The notes under the pieces were generated by a model. That model searched no databases. It saw only the letters and a program-made list of their open reading frames with translations, and was not told the origin of the DNA. The position numbers and the translations under genes were made by a program. A DNA stretch of 64,000 bases from Dasypus novemcinctus (taxonomy: Eukaryota; Chordata; Mammalia; Cingulata; Dasypodidae): positions 28,660,053 through 28,724,052 of the forward strand of contig NC_080702.1 in assembly GCF_030445035.2 (NCBI RefSeq). Direction: 5' to 3'. Positions 1 to 9,826 of this stretch are shown piece by piece. The stretch's first letter is position 1. The number at the start of each line of letters is the position of its first letter.

Positions 1-899
1 AGGGACATATGTGTACATGTGTTTGTGTAAGTGTGACTGCTTGCAGGGAAGAGAAAGGAGAAGGGCAAAATAATTATTTCACATAATTTGGAAATTTGAT
101 AACCTGAATTCTTTAAAATATATATACACATATTTGGGTAAGTATATCTATTATTGCTATATATAAATATATATGTTTCTGTTCAAAAGGTGAGAGCTTG
201 CCTAACTCATATAAAATATTTTAAAACTATGGTATTCCAGAAGTACCATATTGGCAGAGAGATAAACAAATAGACTGATGGAAAGGAAAAGAATCTTGAA
301 CAGGCTCCTATGTAGGCAGAAATTTAAGTAATAACAGTAAGCACTACAAAGCAGTGGCAGAAATGACCTTGACTTTAATATAAGAGGCAGGATATATTGG
401 TACCTAAATAGGAAGGCTGCATTGTATTCCCCTTTGTTTAACTGACAATAATAAATTTATTGTAGCTTTAAATGTGAAATATAAAATGAATACTTTGAGA
501 AGTTAGTGGTAAATGTTCTCATGACATTAAAATTAGGGAGAATTTTCTCATATAAGAATAAAAAGAGTAAGTCATAAAGGAAGATTGATACATCCAAATA
601 AATTAAAATTAAGCAAGTGAAAAGATAAACCACTAGGAGAAAAATATCTGCAATGCATAGAGATAACAAAGAATTAGTAGGCAGAGTAAAAATGAATGAA
701 AAATGATTTTTTTAATGGGGGATTAACTAATACTATTTCACGAAAGATAAAAGTCCACATATGAAGACTAATTTCATTCGTAATGAGAAAAAAAAAACCC
801 TCAAGTAAATATTTCACACTGATCATAAGGGCAAAAATTAATAAAGTAGACAATTCCATGAGGTGATGATCATAGGGAATAAATAGTTATGTGTGGATG
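1..899 (-). other. Intron 1 of left KRAB-ZNF gene, distal part (inverted paralog of 54,930-56,375)
   Basis: No gene is visible. Read on the minus strand, this AT-rich stretch follows the plus strand at about 54,930-56,375 once the SINE at 55,153-55,530 is removed: for example the run around 300-360 matches about 55,770-55,860, and 20-110 matches about 56,270-56,370. It is therefore intronic DNA of the left copy of the duplicated zinc-finger gene. Base 1 corresponds to about 56,375 in the right arm, so the left KRAB exon is expected roughly 0.8 kb beyond the window edge. Confidence 0.75.
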
Positions 900-905
900 G
901 TGGGA
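900..905. repeat. ERV target-site duplication, left copy (GTGGGA)
   Basis: GTGGGA directly precedes the first LTR base and recurs at 9,827-9,832 directly after the last. Six bases is the usual betaretrovirus integration stagger. The paralogous right arm near 54,900-54,915 reads through this point without an insertion. Confidence 0.93.
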
Positions 906-1373
906 TGTTGCTGCCTCCCTTCACCCCTCCTCCTAGCCTCTGTTATCTCCCTTTTCCAGCCGTTGCTATCCTTCCCGCCAATCCCGTCCACTTAGCCAAC
1001 TCATAATCTGCCCCCTTTCTTAATCACCGCCTACTTCATAGCTGCCTGCACAGTTCCGCCTATCCACTACCGCCCCGTAGTTTACCCGCCCCAATTCCTA
1101 CCCCTCCCTTGACCCGACCTTATATAATCAAGTGTGTTTCCGCAATAAAGTAGACTAGCTCATTCTCACAGGCTGTCTCCGTGGTTTTTACTGCGCGTCC
1201 CCCACGCCTGGAGAACCTAGGCCTACGTGCTGGCCTAGGGGCTCACCGCCAAGCCGTGGAAGCCCGCCCGGTCCTCGTAGGTTGCTAACTTAGAATAGCA
1301 GCCCACAGCAGGGGTTGCTAACTTGGAATAGCAGCCCACAGCAGGGGTTGCTAACTTGGAATAGCAGCTCACA
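906..1373 (+). repeat. 5' LTR of ERV (468 bp)
   Basis: It begins TGTTGCTGCC and ends AGCTCACA, so it has TG...CA ends. A TATATAA box lies at 1,121-1,127 and a poly(A) signal AATAAA at 1,144-1,149. U5 ends in three tandem 33-bp units starting at 1,280, 1,313 and 1,346, the last cut off by the LTR terminus. It is the same length as the 3' LTR at 9,359-9,826 and nearly identical to it. Confidence 0.95.
1121..1149 (+). promoter_or_regulatory. TATA box and AATAAA signal in 5' LTR
   Basis: TATATAA at 1,121-1,127 is followed 17 bases later by AATAAA at 1,144-1,149. The short spacing implies that transcription starts downstream of, or very close to, the poly(A) signal, so R is short. The same arrangement is kept in the 3' LTR (9,574-9,580 and 9,597-9,602). 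Confidence 0.7.
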
Positions 1374-1375
1374 GC

Positions 1376-1393
1376 TGGGGGCTCGTCCGGGAT
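1376..1393 (+). promoter_or_regulatory. Primer-binding site, tRNA-Pro type
   Basis: The 18 bases TGGGGGCTCGTCCGGGAT start two bases after the LTR end. They match the standard tRNA-Pro primer site known from gammaretroviruses. Betaretroviruses generally use tRNA-Lys, so this pairing with a betaretrovirus-like gag-pol is unusual. Confidence 0.9.
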
Positions 1394-1504
1394 CCTTTCC
1401 TTCCACCGCCCTCCGGCCCCTCTCTGCTGCTGCTGCTGCTGTCTACAGGCGACCATTTCAGCTCTCCAGGTAGGGACCCCATCGCCGTCTTTTCTTCTCC
1501 CACT

Positions 1505-3322
1505 ATGGGCACCTCGCTCTCCTCACACCATACCCCTCAAGTTCGGCTTTTAGCCACCCTGCTTGATACCAATGGAGTCCGCGTTTCCCTGAAACAGCTC
1601 CAAAAATACTGGGACCTGCTACTCCCTTTTAATCCGTGGCTTGCCACCTGCCAGCTCTGGAGCCCAGACACATACTCTCGATTCATAGATCGAGTCACCT
1701 CCGCCATAGAGCATGAAAAGCGGTCTTTTCCGCACGGCCTGCTGCCTGCTCTAGTAGCCATACGCGCCTGTCTCCTTGGTGCGCCGTCAGAAGCTATCCG
1801 AGACAAATCGGTTAAGCAACCCAATGACTATGAGCCCGATGATCCTGGCGACACAAATTCTCTGTCTGACCAGCTCGCCGCCGCTCTCGAGCGCGAACCT
1901 CCCCGCCCGCGCTCCCCACGGCCCGCAGAAGCCGCTTCAGTAGCTCCTCAAAATAGCGGACTTTCTCCTTCTTCTTCCACCTCTGCCCAAAATGGCGCAC
2001 TTCCGGCTTCTTCTTCACCTATGTCCGAGCCCGCCGGCGAGAACAAAGGCGCTTCCTCTCACCTTTACCCGCCCCTCCCTGTCTCGTCATCTTCCGGCCC
2101 TGCCCCGGAAATAATGCAGTCGCCATCTTGGCCAGCACCCAACAATGACGTAACTACACCGCCATCTTGGCAGGCGCCTAAAAGTGACGTCACCGCTCCG
2201 CCATCTTGTCCAGCGCCCAAAAATATCCCGCCGCCAGTTTGTTGCCGCCTTGACGCTGCTAAGCCATCATTCTCTCATCTGTTTCCCGCTACCGTTCATC
2301 CCTCGCCACCACCGTATGGCAGCAGCTCCCCACCTGCTTCTAGCGAAGCACATTCTCCCGCCCCCCAGCTATACCCGCTCAACCCGCTGCCCACGCAGCA
2401 ACGCCCTCAAACTTGGCTTCCCTTCACAGTAGAAGAAGTTAAAACTCTTCGTAAAGCCGTTAAAGAAGATGGCATTGATAGCCCATATGTTCGACAACTA
2501 ATAGAAGAGTTGGGGGTTCAGCTTGTTCTTCCTTATGATTGGATTCCTCTAGCCCGTTCCATCCTTCAGCCAGGCCAGTTCCTTGAATGGCGCGCTCACT
2601 ATCAAGTAGCTGTTGATCAACAAGTAGTGGAAAATGTTCGAGCGGGTGTCCAAGATCCAGCTGATGCCTACACAGGAGTTAACAACTATGCTGACCCTCG
2701 TTCCTATGTGAACATAGACCCAGGGTTTTGGCACCGAGTGAAAGTTCTCGTTCAGCGGTCATTCTCTTTAATCTCCACCAAACAATCCACCAAGTTCGCG
2801 CAAATGCTTCAAGACTCGCAAGAAACCTTTCCGGCATTTGTCGCCCGCGTTATCGAAGCATGCCAACATAAACTTACTAACGAAGATGCTCAGTTTGCGT
2901 TAGCAAAAGAACTCATTCTCGATGGGTGCCTCGCGCCCTTCCGAGCTGTCATCCTTCCTATCCGCGACAAGCCAATGCACGAATGGGTCCTAGCTTGTCG
3001 AGACATTGACCCACAGACTAAGGCACTTACTGCTGCCTTCGCTTCCGCCATGGCTGTCTCATCTGCCTCCACTTCTGCCTGCTTCCAATGCGGTCAGCCC
3101 GGTCATTTTGTTCGCGAGTGCCCTCAACCGGCAGCTTCCCGCCCTGCCGTAGCACTGCACAGACCAAGAGGCCCCCCTACACCATGCCCGCGCTGTGGCA
3201 AGGGGTATCACTGGGCCCGCGATTGCCGCTCATCGCAACGTATCTCCCAGCCTTTAAACTTCCAGCGGGGCAGGCCTCAGCCCCTCCCCCAAGAGGCCCT
3301 CCAGAGAGCTCCAAAACCTTAA
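1505..3322 (+). CDS. gag: ERV Gag polyprotein, open 605-codon frame
   Basis: Gag is the structural polyprotein that assembles the particle. The ATG at 1,505 gives MG at the start, a myristoylation-type N terminus with Ser at residue 6. Residues 1-100 look like matrix. A long Pro/Ser-rich middle follows, with a PPPY late-domain motif at residues 268-271 and a tandem peptide repeat (PSW-APK-DVT type) at about residues 205-242. The capsid carries a major-homology-like region from residue 436 (Q...E...F...R). Two CCHC zinc knuckles lie at residues 526-539 and 561-574; two knuckles are typical of betaretroviruses. The frame is complete to TAA at 3,320-3,322. Pro overlaps in the -1 frame through the slippery site at 3,253. 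An intact Gag could still be translated, but no expression evidence is available. Confidence 0.93.
   Translation: MGTSLSSHHTPQVRLLATLLDTNGVRVSLKQLQKYWDLLLPFNPWLATCQLWSPDTYSRFIDRVTSAIEHEKRSFPHGLLPALVAIRACLLGAPSEAIRDKSVKQPNDYEPDDPGDTNSLSDQLAAALEREPPRPRSPRPAEAASVAPQNSGLSPSSSTSAQNGALPASSSPMSEPAGENKGASSHLYPPLPVSSSSGPAPEIMQSPSWPAPNNDVTTPPSWQAPKSDVTAPPSCPAPKNIPPPVCCRLDAAKPSFSHLFPATVHPSPPPYGSSSPPASSEAHSPAPQLYPLNPLPTQQRPQTWLPFTVEEVKTLRKAVKEDGIDSPYVRQLIEELGVQLVLPYDWIPLARSILQPGQFLEWRAHYQVAVDQQVVENVRAGVQDPADAYTGVNNYADPRSYVNIDPGFWHRVKVLVQRSFSLISTKQSTKFAQMLQDSQETFPAFVARVIEACQHKLTNEDAQFALAKELILDGCLAPFRAVILPIRDKPMHEWVLACRDIDPQTKALTAAFASAMAVSSASTSACFQCGQPGHFVRECPQPAASRPAVALHRPRGPPTPCPRCGKGYHWARDCRSSQRISQPLNFQRGRPQPLPQEALQRAPKP
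2118..2230 (+). repeat. Tandem repeat inside gag with CCATCTTG and TGACGT motifs
   Basis: Three imperfect copies of a unit of about 39 bases each carry CCATCTTG (2,123-2,130; 2,162-2,169; 2,201-2,208). Between them stand TGACGTAA (2,146-2,153) and TGACGTCA (2,185-2,192). They encode the repeated Pro-rich peptide in the Gag spacer. Confidence 0.85.
3253..3298 (+). promoter_or_regulatory. gag-pro -1 ribosomal frameshift element: TTTAAAC plus H-type pseudoknot
   Basis: The heptamer TTTAAAC at 3,253-3,259 is in the correct Gag phase (T TTA AAC). After a 7-base spacer, GGGGC (3,267-3,271) can pair with GCCCC (3,280-3,284), and GGCCTC (3,273-3,278) with GAGGCC (3,293-3,298). This gives a 5-bp stem 1, a 6-bp stem 2, single-A junctions at 3,272 and 3,279, and an 8-base loop. 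The geometry closely resembles the known MMTV gag-pro pseudoknot. A -1 slip leads exactly into the pro frame. Confidence 0.88.
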
Positions 3323-3684
3323 TGTGGACAATGCCTATCAAACGTCACCAAAAACCTTCCTTAGAGCTTAAAATAGACGGACAATGGCTTAAAGGGCTCT
3401 TAGACTCTGGTGCTGAAATCTCTTGTATTCCCTTTGAAATCGCCGCCTTCAATCATTGGCCCCTCGAAACTGGCCCTCAAGTCATCGGCGCCACAGGAGC
3501 TGCTACTTCTTGGAAAACATCTCAGCCTCTGCATTGGAGCGACCGAGAGGGTAACGAAGGTCAAATTCGTCCACTCGTCCTCTCTTCAGTCCAAACCATC
3601 CTGTAGGGAAGAGATGTACTCAGCCAGCTAAAAGCTCAAATCACCACAGAAGCCTTCTTAGCTGCGCCGCCCCCCCCCTTATAG
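3260..3684 (+). pseudogene. pro: ERV protease frame, broken by one nonsense codon
   Basis: The frame is reached by -1 shift from gag and encodes an aspartic protease that would mature the Gag-Pol proteins. The active-site LLDSGAE motif is encoded near 3,399-3,419. A TAG at 3,604-3,606 falls just before a conserved G-R-D motif near the C terminus and cuts the domain short; the same frame would otherwise run to TAG at 3,682-3,684. Only about 80 bases separate the slippery site from the start of recognisable protease sequence, so there is no room for the dUTPase that many betaretroviruses carry in this frame. Confidence 0.87.
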
Positions 3685-6433
3685 GGGCCACTGCTCCTGT
3701 TTCAAGACCTGACCCTATCCCTCTGGAATGGGACACAGAGGAGCCCATCTGGGTCGAGCAGTGGCCCTTGCCAACTCATAAACTGCAAGCTCTCTCTGCC
3801 CTCGTCGAAGAACAGCTACAAGCAGGGCATATTGAGCCGTCTACCAGGCCCTACAATTCGCCAGTCATCGTCATCAATAAAAAAACACAAGCAAGTTCTG
3901 CCTCCTTCATAACCTTCGAAAAATTAACAAGCATATTAAGCCAATGAGATCACCTCAGCCTAGCTGCCCACATCCCACTGCAGTCCCTCAGCATTTTTAT
4001 GCAGCCACCATTGACATCAAAGATTGCTTTTTCTCCATTCCTCTTCACCCGCGAGACTGTCCACGATTTGCGTTTACAGTCCCGCGTACCAACAATCAAA
4101 GAGCAGCACTCCGATTCCAATGGCGAGTACTACCACAAGGCATGCGGAACAGTCCAACTATATGTCAGCTCTATGTCAATCATGCCATTGAGCCGCTACG
4201 CTCTAAGTTCCATCCAGAGCACACATATATCATCCACTATATAGATGACCTCCTTTTAGCAGCAAGTTCTAACACACTTCTCAATGATTTACTCTCTGCA
4301 GTTACGACGAACCTTTCAAGTCTTGGATTAATAGTGCAACCTGACAAAGTCAACCCCCAGCCACCTTTCCAGTTCTTAGGCTTTCATTTTCATCAATATA
4401 TTCAGCCCACCAGCCCACAAATCCATGTTTCTGATCACATGACGCTGACTGAGCTCCAACGGCTTTGCGGACAAATCAATTGGCTTCGATCAGCACTCCC
4501 CATCACAACGGCGCAAATGCAACCCCTTTTCGAGCTCCTGCAGACTAAGTGCGGTCCATCCGCTGCAGTCGTTCGCCCCATCACCATCACCCCAGCTGCC
4601 AAAGAAGCCATCCAACAAGTAAATGCTGCACTCCAGCAATGCCGCCTAGAGCGATTCTCTCCCGATCTCCCAATCCTTGCCTTAGTTTTGCCAACACCAG
4701 TCACTTCAACGGGTCTCCTATGGCAAGACGGCCCTCTTCTTTTTCTGCACACGTCAAAAAGTAAACTCCCAAAAATCTGCCCTTTCACAAGGGCTTAGAT
4801 CACATTAGCCACTGACTTAGTACTTCTCTCCATACAAACGTACGGCGTCCCGCCACACACCATTGTTTGGCCCTTTGATGCAAAAGAAGTTACCTCTCTT
4901 ATCATGAATAATGCTCAAATGCAGAGCCTAATAGAGTTCTTTCGTGGCTCCTTCGACAACCACTATCCTCATCATCCACTGCTGCAAGGTGTATCTCAAT
5001 TAGCATTTTTCAACCCGTTCCGTCCGCTGCCCGCAAGAAAGCCAATCCCCTTTGCCATCACTGCTTTCACTGATGCCTCAAAAAGGGGCTTCGCTGCTGT
5101 CATATATGTGCCAGGAAAGCTTGAGCCACGACAGTTGATGTTTGCCAATCACCTTTCTGTTCAAGTGGGTGAACTCTTAGCTGTCGCTGCAGTCCTCAAT
5201 CTTTACCCAACCTAGCCTCTCAACATCTTTACAGACAGCTTGTACACCTTACAGGTATGTCGCAGCCTCCCACTTGCTACCTTTCTACCCAGCGACTCAT
5301 CTATAGACCAAGCACTCGCCTTTGTACAGCGACTGCTTGAAGAAAGGCAACAACCCTGGTTCATCGCTCATATCAGAAGTCACTCTAGCCTGCCAGGACC
5401 ACTGACTCAAGGAAATGCCCTTGCTGACGCCTTAGCGTCCGGCCGCCATGTATACCCAGCTGCCATTCGAGAAGATTCCATTGACAAAACAAGACTAGGA
5501 GACTTCGTCAACCAAGCCAAACTTTTACACTCTCAATTCCACTTCTCTGCGCGATCTATCCAGAGGCTCTTTCCAGACCTCCCCATCGAAACATGCAAAC
5601 ATCTTGTGCGTTCCTGCCGAACATGCGCACCTCTGCTACCCCTTGGACCCTTGCAGCCCCGCGGAGCTAATCCCCGCGGCCTACGGCCTAACTCCCGCTG
5701 GCAACTTGACGTCACACACGTTAGCGCCTTTGGACGCCTTAAGTATCTTCATGTTGCAGTTGATACTTTCTCGCACCTGTGCTACGCCGTGCCCCTCACA
5801 GGAGAGAGTGCTAAACATTGCATCAAAGCACTCCGACAAGCCATTCTATTCATGGGAATTCCCTGGGATCTCAAAACCGACAATGGACCAGCCTATCGCA
5901 GTGCCACCTTTGCCAGCTTCGTACAAATGTACCGCATCACACACCATTTCGGCATCCCCTATAACCCACAGGGGCAAGGAATTGTTGAGCGCACTCACCA
6001 ACAGCTCAAGCTACTCATTCAAAAAGAAAAAGTTTCCTCTCCCCATAAAGCCCCTGCCGATGTCATTACTGCCTGCCTTATCCATCACAATCTCCTGACC
6101 TTCGATGACAAAGGACTCTCCCCAACCCATAAACATTGGGGACCCATGTGGCAACCTTCGCAAGTTCCCCTTGTTCATTGGAAAGACCCTGCCACAAACC
6201 TTTGGCAAGATCCAGCTCCCTTGCTAGCACAGGGGAGAGGTTTTGCTTGTGTCTTCCCAGACTCCGAGCCACAACCGCTCTGGGTTCCTGGGCGCTACAT
6301 CCGGCCTGCCACCGACCCCAAAGTTCCACCGAATGATGAACACACTATGCCCTCCGTAAGAAACAACATTGACTGCGGAGGCCCAGATGTCGCCCCATTC
6401 ACTCAAATCCAGCACCAACCAGCCCCTCCCTGA
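3670..6433 (+). pseudogene. pol: ERV pol: reverse transcriptase, RNase H and integrase, with frameshift and two stops
   Basis: RT sequence begins in the -1 frame relative to pro at about 3,670 and shifts frame in or near the A7 run at 3,879-3,885. The remainder is one frame to 6,433, broken by TAG at 4,796-4,798 (connection region) and TAG at 5,213-5,215 (RNase H). The YIDD catalytic box is at 4,238-4,249. RNase H shows FTDAS, a GEL glutamate and an FTDS aspartate. Integrase has HX3H and CX2C zinc-binding pairs (about 5,528-5,630). Its catalytic D, D and E codons stand at 5,708, 5,879 and 5,987, with a betaretrovirus-like basic C-terminal domain after them. All catalytic residues survive, so decay is limited to the few lesions named. 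The nearest families are beta/HML-like. Confidence 0.92.
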
Positions 6434-6859
6434 AATGTTTATATTAGATAAGTGCTCTCTCCGAGTTTCTTTCTGCTGATTATCCCTCCCCTATGAAAGC
6501 TCTCTTCTCCTTTCTTTGTCTTTACAAATTCCCCAAAAAGACTCACCTCTGCACAGTCTACAAGAAGAGCCTTATTGCCGCCTCTACAACCTGCTGCTGA
6601 CAAGTGCCTAACCTCCACCGAAACGTGCCTTACAATTTATCAGAGAAAAACTCTCAGTGCAGATGCTCTTCCCACTCCCCTCGCACCCTCACCCACTTTT
6701 ATACTTCTTTTTTATAGTCTTCATTTTTTTAACAATCTTTTCAGCTGTCTGTCTCGCAGCCACAGCCCCGACAGATTAAAACCTTCGTCAACGCCTTCTC
6801 CTCGCTGTCGCCTGGCTGCTTCTGATTGGCATCTTCACCTCCCTTGTTGTCCTCCTCCC

Positions 6860-9009
6860 ATGACTACTATGCACCCCCAAGTACATTCATCTGAGCCTGC
6901 TACTCCAACACCGTCGCCCATGGCGACCACACCAGCTCTCTCTCGCCGCGAACGACGTCGACAACGCTTCTTTGCCCGCCGCCTAAGCCGTCTTTCTCTT
7001 AAAGATGATGACCCCATCGAGCGCCAAGTTCTCCAGCTCCTCCGACAGGCCCGCTCTGTTCACACCCCCGCCTCCTGTTCCCCTACCCTTCCCTACCTCA
7101 TCCATCTCCTCATTCTCATGTTGTCTCTAGCCTCCTCCTCTGCCCAAAGCTCTTCATCCCATCAGCCATTCAACTGGACCTTGCAGACATTCCCGGAAAA
7201 ACGCATTCTCGCTTATAATGTTACTAGTGTCGCTCCCTCCTTTCTCACACACGTCTGCCCTCTTGCTGGAATTTCCTTCCGTCCCGAATGCCAAGTAAAC
7301 AACATCAGAAAAGCGAAAGTAGGCCACCACTCCTCCTCATCCTGTCGAGGCGGGAATACAGCATGCCTGCTTTCTCGAAACAACCGTCTCCTTGGCCCTC
7401 AATTCAACCCTGTGTCTGGTTTTTACATCTGTCCTGCTAGTGCTCGAGGTTGTCATGACCCATCACACTTCTACTGCCCCTCTTGGGGATGTGTGACCAT
7501 GGCCCATGGATGGTCCGGCGCCCCCAACAGAGACCCGTATCTCTCTCTCCAAGTAGCCAACAATTCCCGTTGGGACTTCATTTGGCTGACAGTAAAAAAC
7601 CCAAACGACGATACATGGCTGGCCGCTCGCCCCTATAGACTCCGGTTGTACATGAGCAACTATGATCGTGGCGCTTTGTTTGAAATCCAAAAGCGTGTTG
7701 TCTCCGCCCCACCCTCTGCTATTGGTCCCAACCACATCCTTAACCCTCCTCCCTCACCCACTGTTCACCTTCTTCCGTCCTCATCTACCCCCCTCAAAAT
7801 CTCTTCCACCTCAGCCGCCGTCGTCCCTTCTACAAGCCCCACTTCCCCCCCGCTTCAGGTATACAACCACATCCTCTCATCCCCTCTAGTCCCTACTTCA
7901 AACTCCTAAACGCCTCCTATTCCTCTCTCAACGCCTCCCACCCCAACCTCACTCGCTCTTGCTGGTTGTGTCTTTCCCCCAGCCTCCCCCTCTATGATCC
8001 ACTTGCTATCCCTTCACCACTCTTTACTTCCTCCACCGACGATTCCCCCTCTTCCTGCAATTGGAATCAATCTACTCATGTCCCACTCACTTTTACGCAC
8101 ATCTCTTCCAAAAGTTTATGCATTCACCCCCGTTCTTCCCACACTCCTAGCCTTACTGCCTGTACCAACTATACCTCCCCAAACATCTCTGCCAAATACT
8201 TAGTTCCCCTAAACACCACCCAATGGCTCTGCTCTTCCACCGGACTTACCCCATGCTTATCTGTTGCCACACTTAACAAGACCAAAAAAACGTGTGCTCT
8301 CATCCTCCTCACACCTCGAGTCATCTATCGCACTCCTCTACATTTCTTTGAAGCCTTTGACCACACTCAAAAAGCTATTTACCTCCACAAACGCGAACCT
8401 ATTACTGCTGTACTCACTGTCACTTCCCTCCTAGCTACAGCTGGAGCTGCCACTGGTGTTGCAGCCCTAGCCACACAAGCCTCCGCCCTCCAAAACCTCA
8501 GACAAGCAGTAGACTCTGATATCATCTACCTCCGAGATGCAGTCAAATATCTTAAAGACTCCCTCAATTCCCTTTCAGAAGTTGTCCTGCAAAACCGCCG
8601 AGGCCTTGACCTCCTCCTCCTCAAAGAAGGTGGCCTATGTGCAGCTCTGGGAGAAGAATGCTGTGTCTATGCCAACTATACCGGTTTAGTAGACTCCAGC
8701 TTAAAAGAACTTGAAAAAGGTCTCAACCAACGCCGACTTGAACGAGCCCAAACTGCTGGTTCCTGGGGCTTCCTGCAGCCCCTCCTCCCCTATCTCCTCC
8801 CGCTAATAACCCCAGTTCTGCTCATCATCCTAGGTCTCACCGTTGGTCCTTGGGCCATTCGACGAATCATCCGCCTTGCCAAAGATCACGCTGACAGTGT
8901 ATTTTCCTCGTTTGTTCAAATCCATTACCACCGTCTTGCTACCTCTGATCTCGCTCCTCAATCTCGCCCTTGTCCTCGCCCCCCTTCCCACCGTACTTCC
9001 CGCCTGTGA
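6860..9009 (+). pseudogene. env: ERV envelope gene, gamma/D type, one frameshift in SU
   Basis: Env would be the membrane fusion glycoprotein. From ATG 6,860 a long leader holds an Arg-rich stretch (residues 29-45) and a hydrophobic signal core (residues 77-96). SU is open to TAA at 7,907-7,909, but the family-like sequence continues in another frame from about 7,850. The break is probably at or near the C7 run 7,845-7,851 in the Pro/Ser-rich hinge. Past it come a CWLC motif (7,960-7,971), a weak basic cleavage site near 8,388-8,396, a hydrophobic fusion-peptide-like segment, a heptad region, CX6CC (8,638-8,664), a membrane span (about 8,767-8,845) and a short tail to TGA 9,009. The CWLC/CX6CC pair marks covalently linked SU-TM of the gamma/D type. 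The product is not made whole as it stands. Confidence 0.9.
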
Positions 9010-9358
9010 AGCTGCTTGCTGTGAAACTCCCTGACTTTAGCCGCCGGCACGGGTTTGTTTCCCTCGGCGTAAAGGGCTTGGGTGCACCCTCCGCCCCCCT
9101 TTATTGCTATACGTCTGAGAGTCCTTCGCGGTTAAGCCAGCCACAGCGCTATCCACCCCAAAAAAGCGTGCGCAACATCATGTTAGATATTTTGTCTAGC
9201 ACCGGCACGCACCGACCCTAAGGGCTATGCATACATTCTGGCCAAATGATATGTCATTTGCCCATCGCCAGTCGATCCTACCCCCTTTTTTCTCTCACCC
9301 TCCACAGCCCATCCTTCTACTCTCTCACACCTTTTTTTTATAAAACAAAAGGAGCAAT
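9010..9358 (+). other. ERV 3' untranslated region and polypurine tract
   Basis: No further reading frame of note follows env. The stretch ends in an A/G-rich tract at 9,342-9,357, interrupted by two C residues, abutting the 3' LTR. It serves as the presumed polypurine tract, though it is poorer than most. Confidence 0.65.
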
Positions 9359-9826
9359 TGTTGCTGCCTCCCTTCACCCCTCCTCCTAGCCTTTGTTATC
9401 TCCCTTTTCCAGCCGTTGCTATCCTTCCCGCCAGTCCCGTCCACTTAGCCAACTCATAATCTGCCCCCTTTCTTAATCACCGCCTACTTCATAGCTGCCT
9501 GCACAGTTCCGCCTATCCACTACCGCCCCGTAGTTTACCCGCCCCAATTCCTACCCCTCCCTTGACCCGACCTTATATAATCAAGTGTGTGTCCGCAATA
9601 AAGTAGACTAGCTCATTCTCACAAGCTGTCTCCGTGGTTTTTACCGCGCGTCCCCCACGCCTGGATAACCTAGGCCTACGCGCTGGCCTAGGGGCTCACC
9701 GCCGAGCCGTGGAAGCCCGCCCGGTCCTCGTAGGTTGCTAACTTAGAATAGCAGCCCACAGCAGGGGTTGCTAACTTGGAATAGCAGCCCACAGCAGGGG
9801 TTGCTAACTTGGAATAGCAGCTCACA
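9359..9826 (+). repeat. 3' LTR of ERV (468 bp)
   Basis: It has the same length and ends as the 5' LTR. By eye about 8 substitutions separate them and no indels, with all three U5 repeat units kept (9,733, 9,766, 9,799). TATATAA is at 9,574-9,580 and AATAAA at 9,597-9,602. Confidence 0.95.

Larger units (their letters stand above)
906..9826 (+). mobile_element. Near-complete endogenous retrovirus, betaretrovirus-like with gamma/D-type env
   Basis: This 8,921-bp provirus reads LTR - PBS - gag - pro - pol - env - PPT - LTR. Gag has two zinc knuckles, RT has a YIDD box, and integrase resembles the betaretrovirus/HML group. The env has a CWLC motif, a CX6CC motif and a short cytoplasmic tail, as in type D and gammaretrovirus envelopes. 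The primer site matches tRNA-Pro. The two LTRs differ at about 8 of 468 positions by eye, so the insertion is fairly recent on a mammalian scale. Breaks are few: one nonsense in pro, one frameshift and two nonsense codons in pol, and one frameshift in env. Betaretroviruses with such envelopes are known (SRV/MPMV group), and I recall a chimeric one described from armadillo; whether this is the same lineage cannot be decided here. Confidence 0.95.

Noticed and set aside
1280-1373. CRISPR-like direct repeats
   Set aside because: The three 33-bp units are contiguous with no spacers, occur again in the other LTR, and lie in a mammalian provirus.
3608-3684. A canonical pro-pol slippery site
   Set aside because: The overlap holds only a C9 run (3,670-3,678) before the TTATAG. 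Slippage there is possible, but no standard heptamer or clear downstream fold was seen, so it is not annotated.
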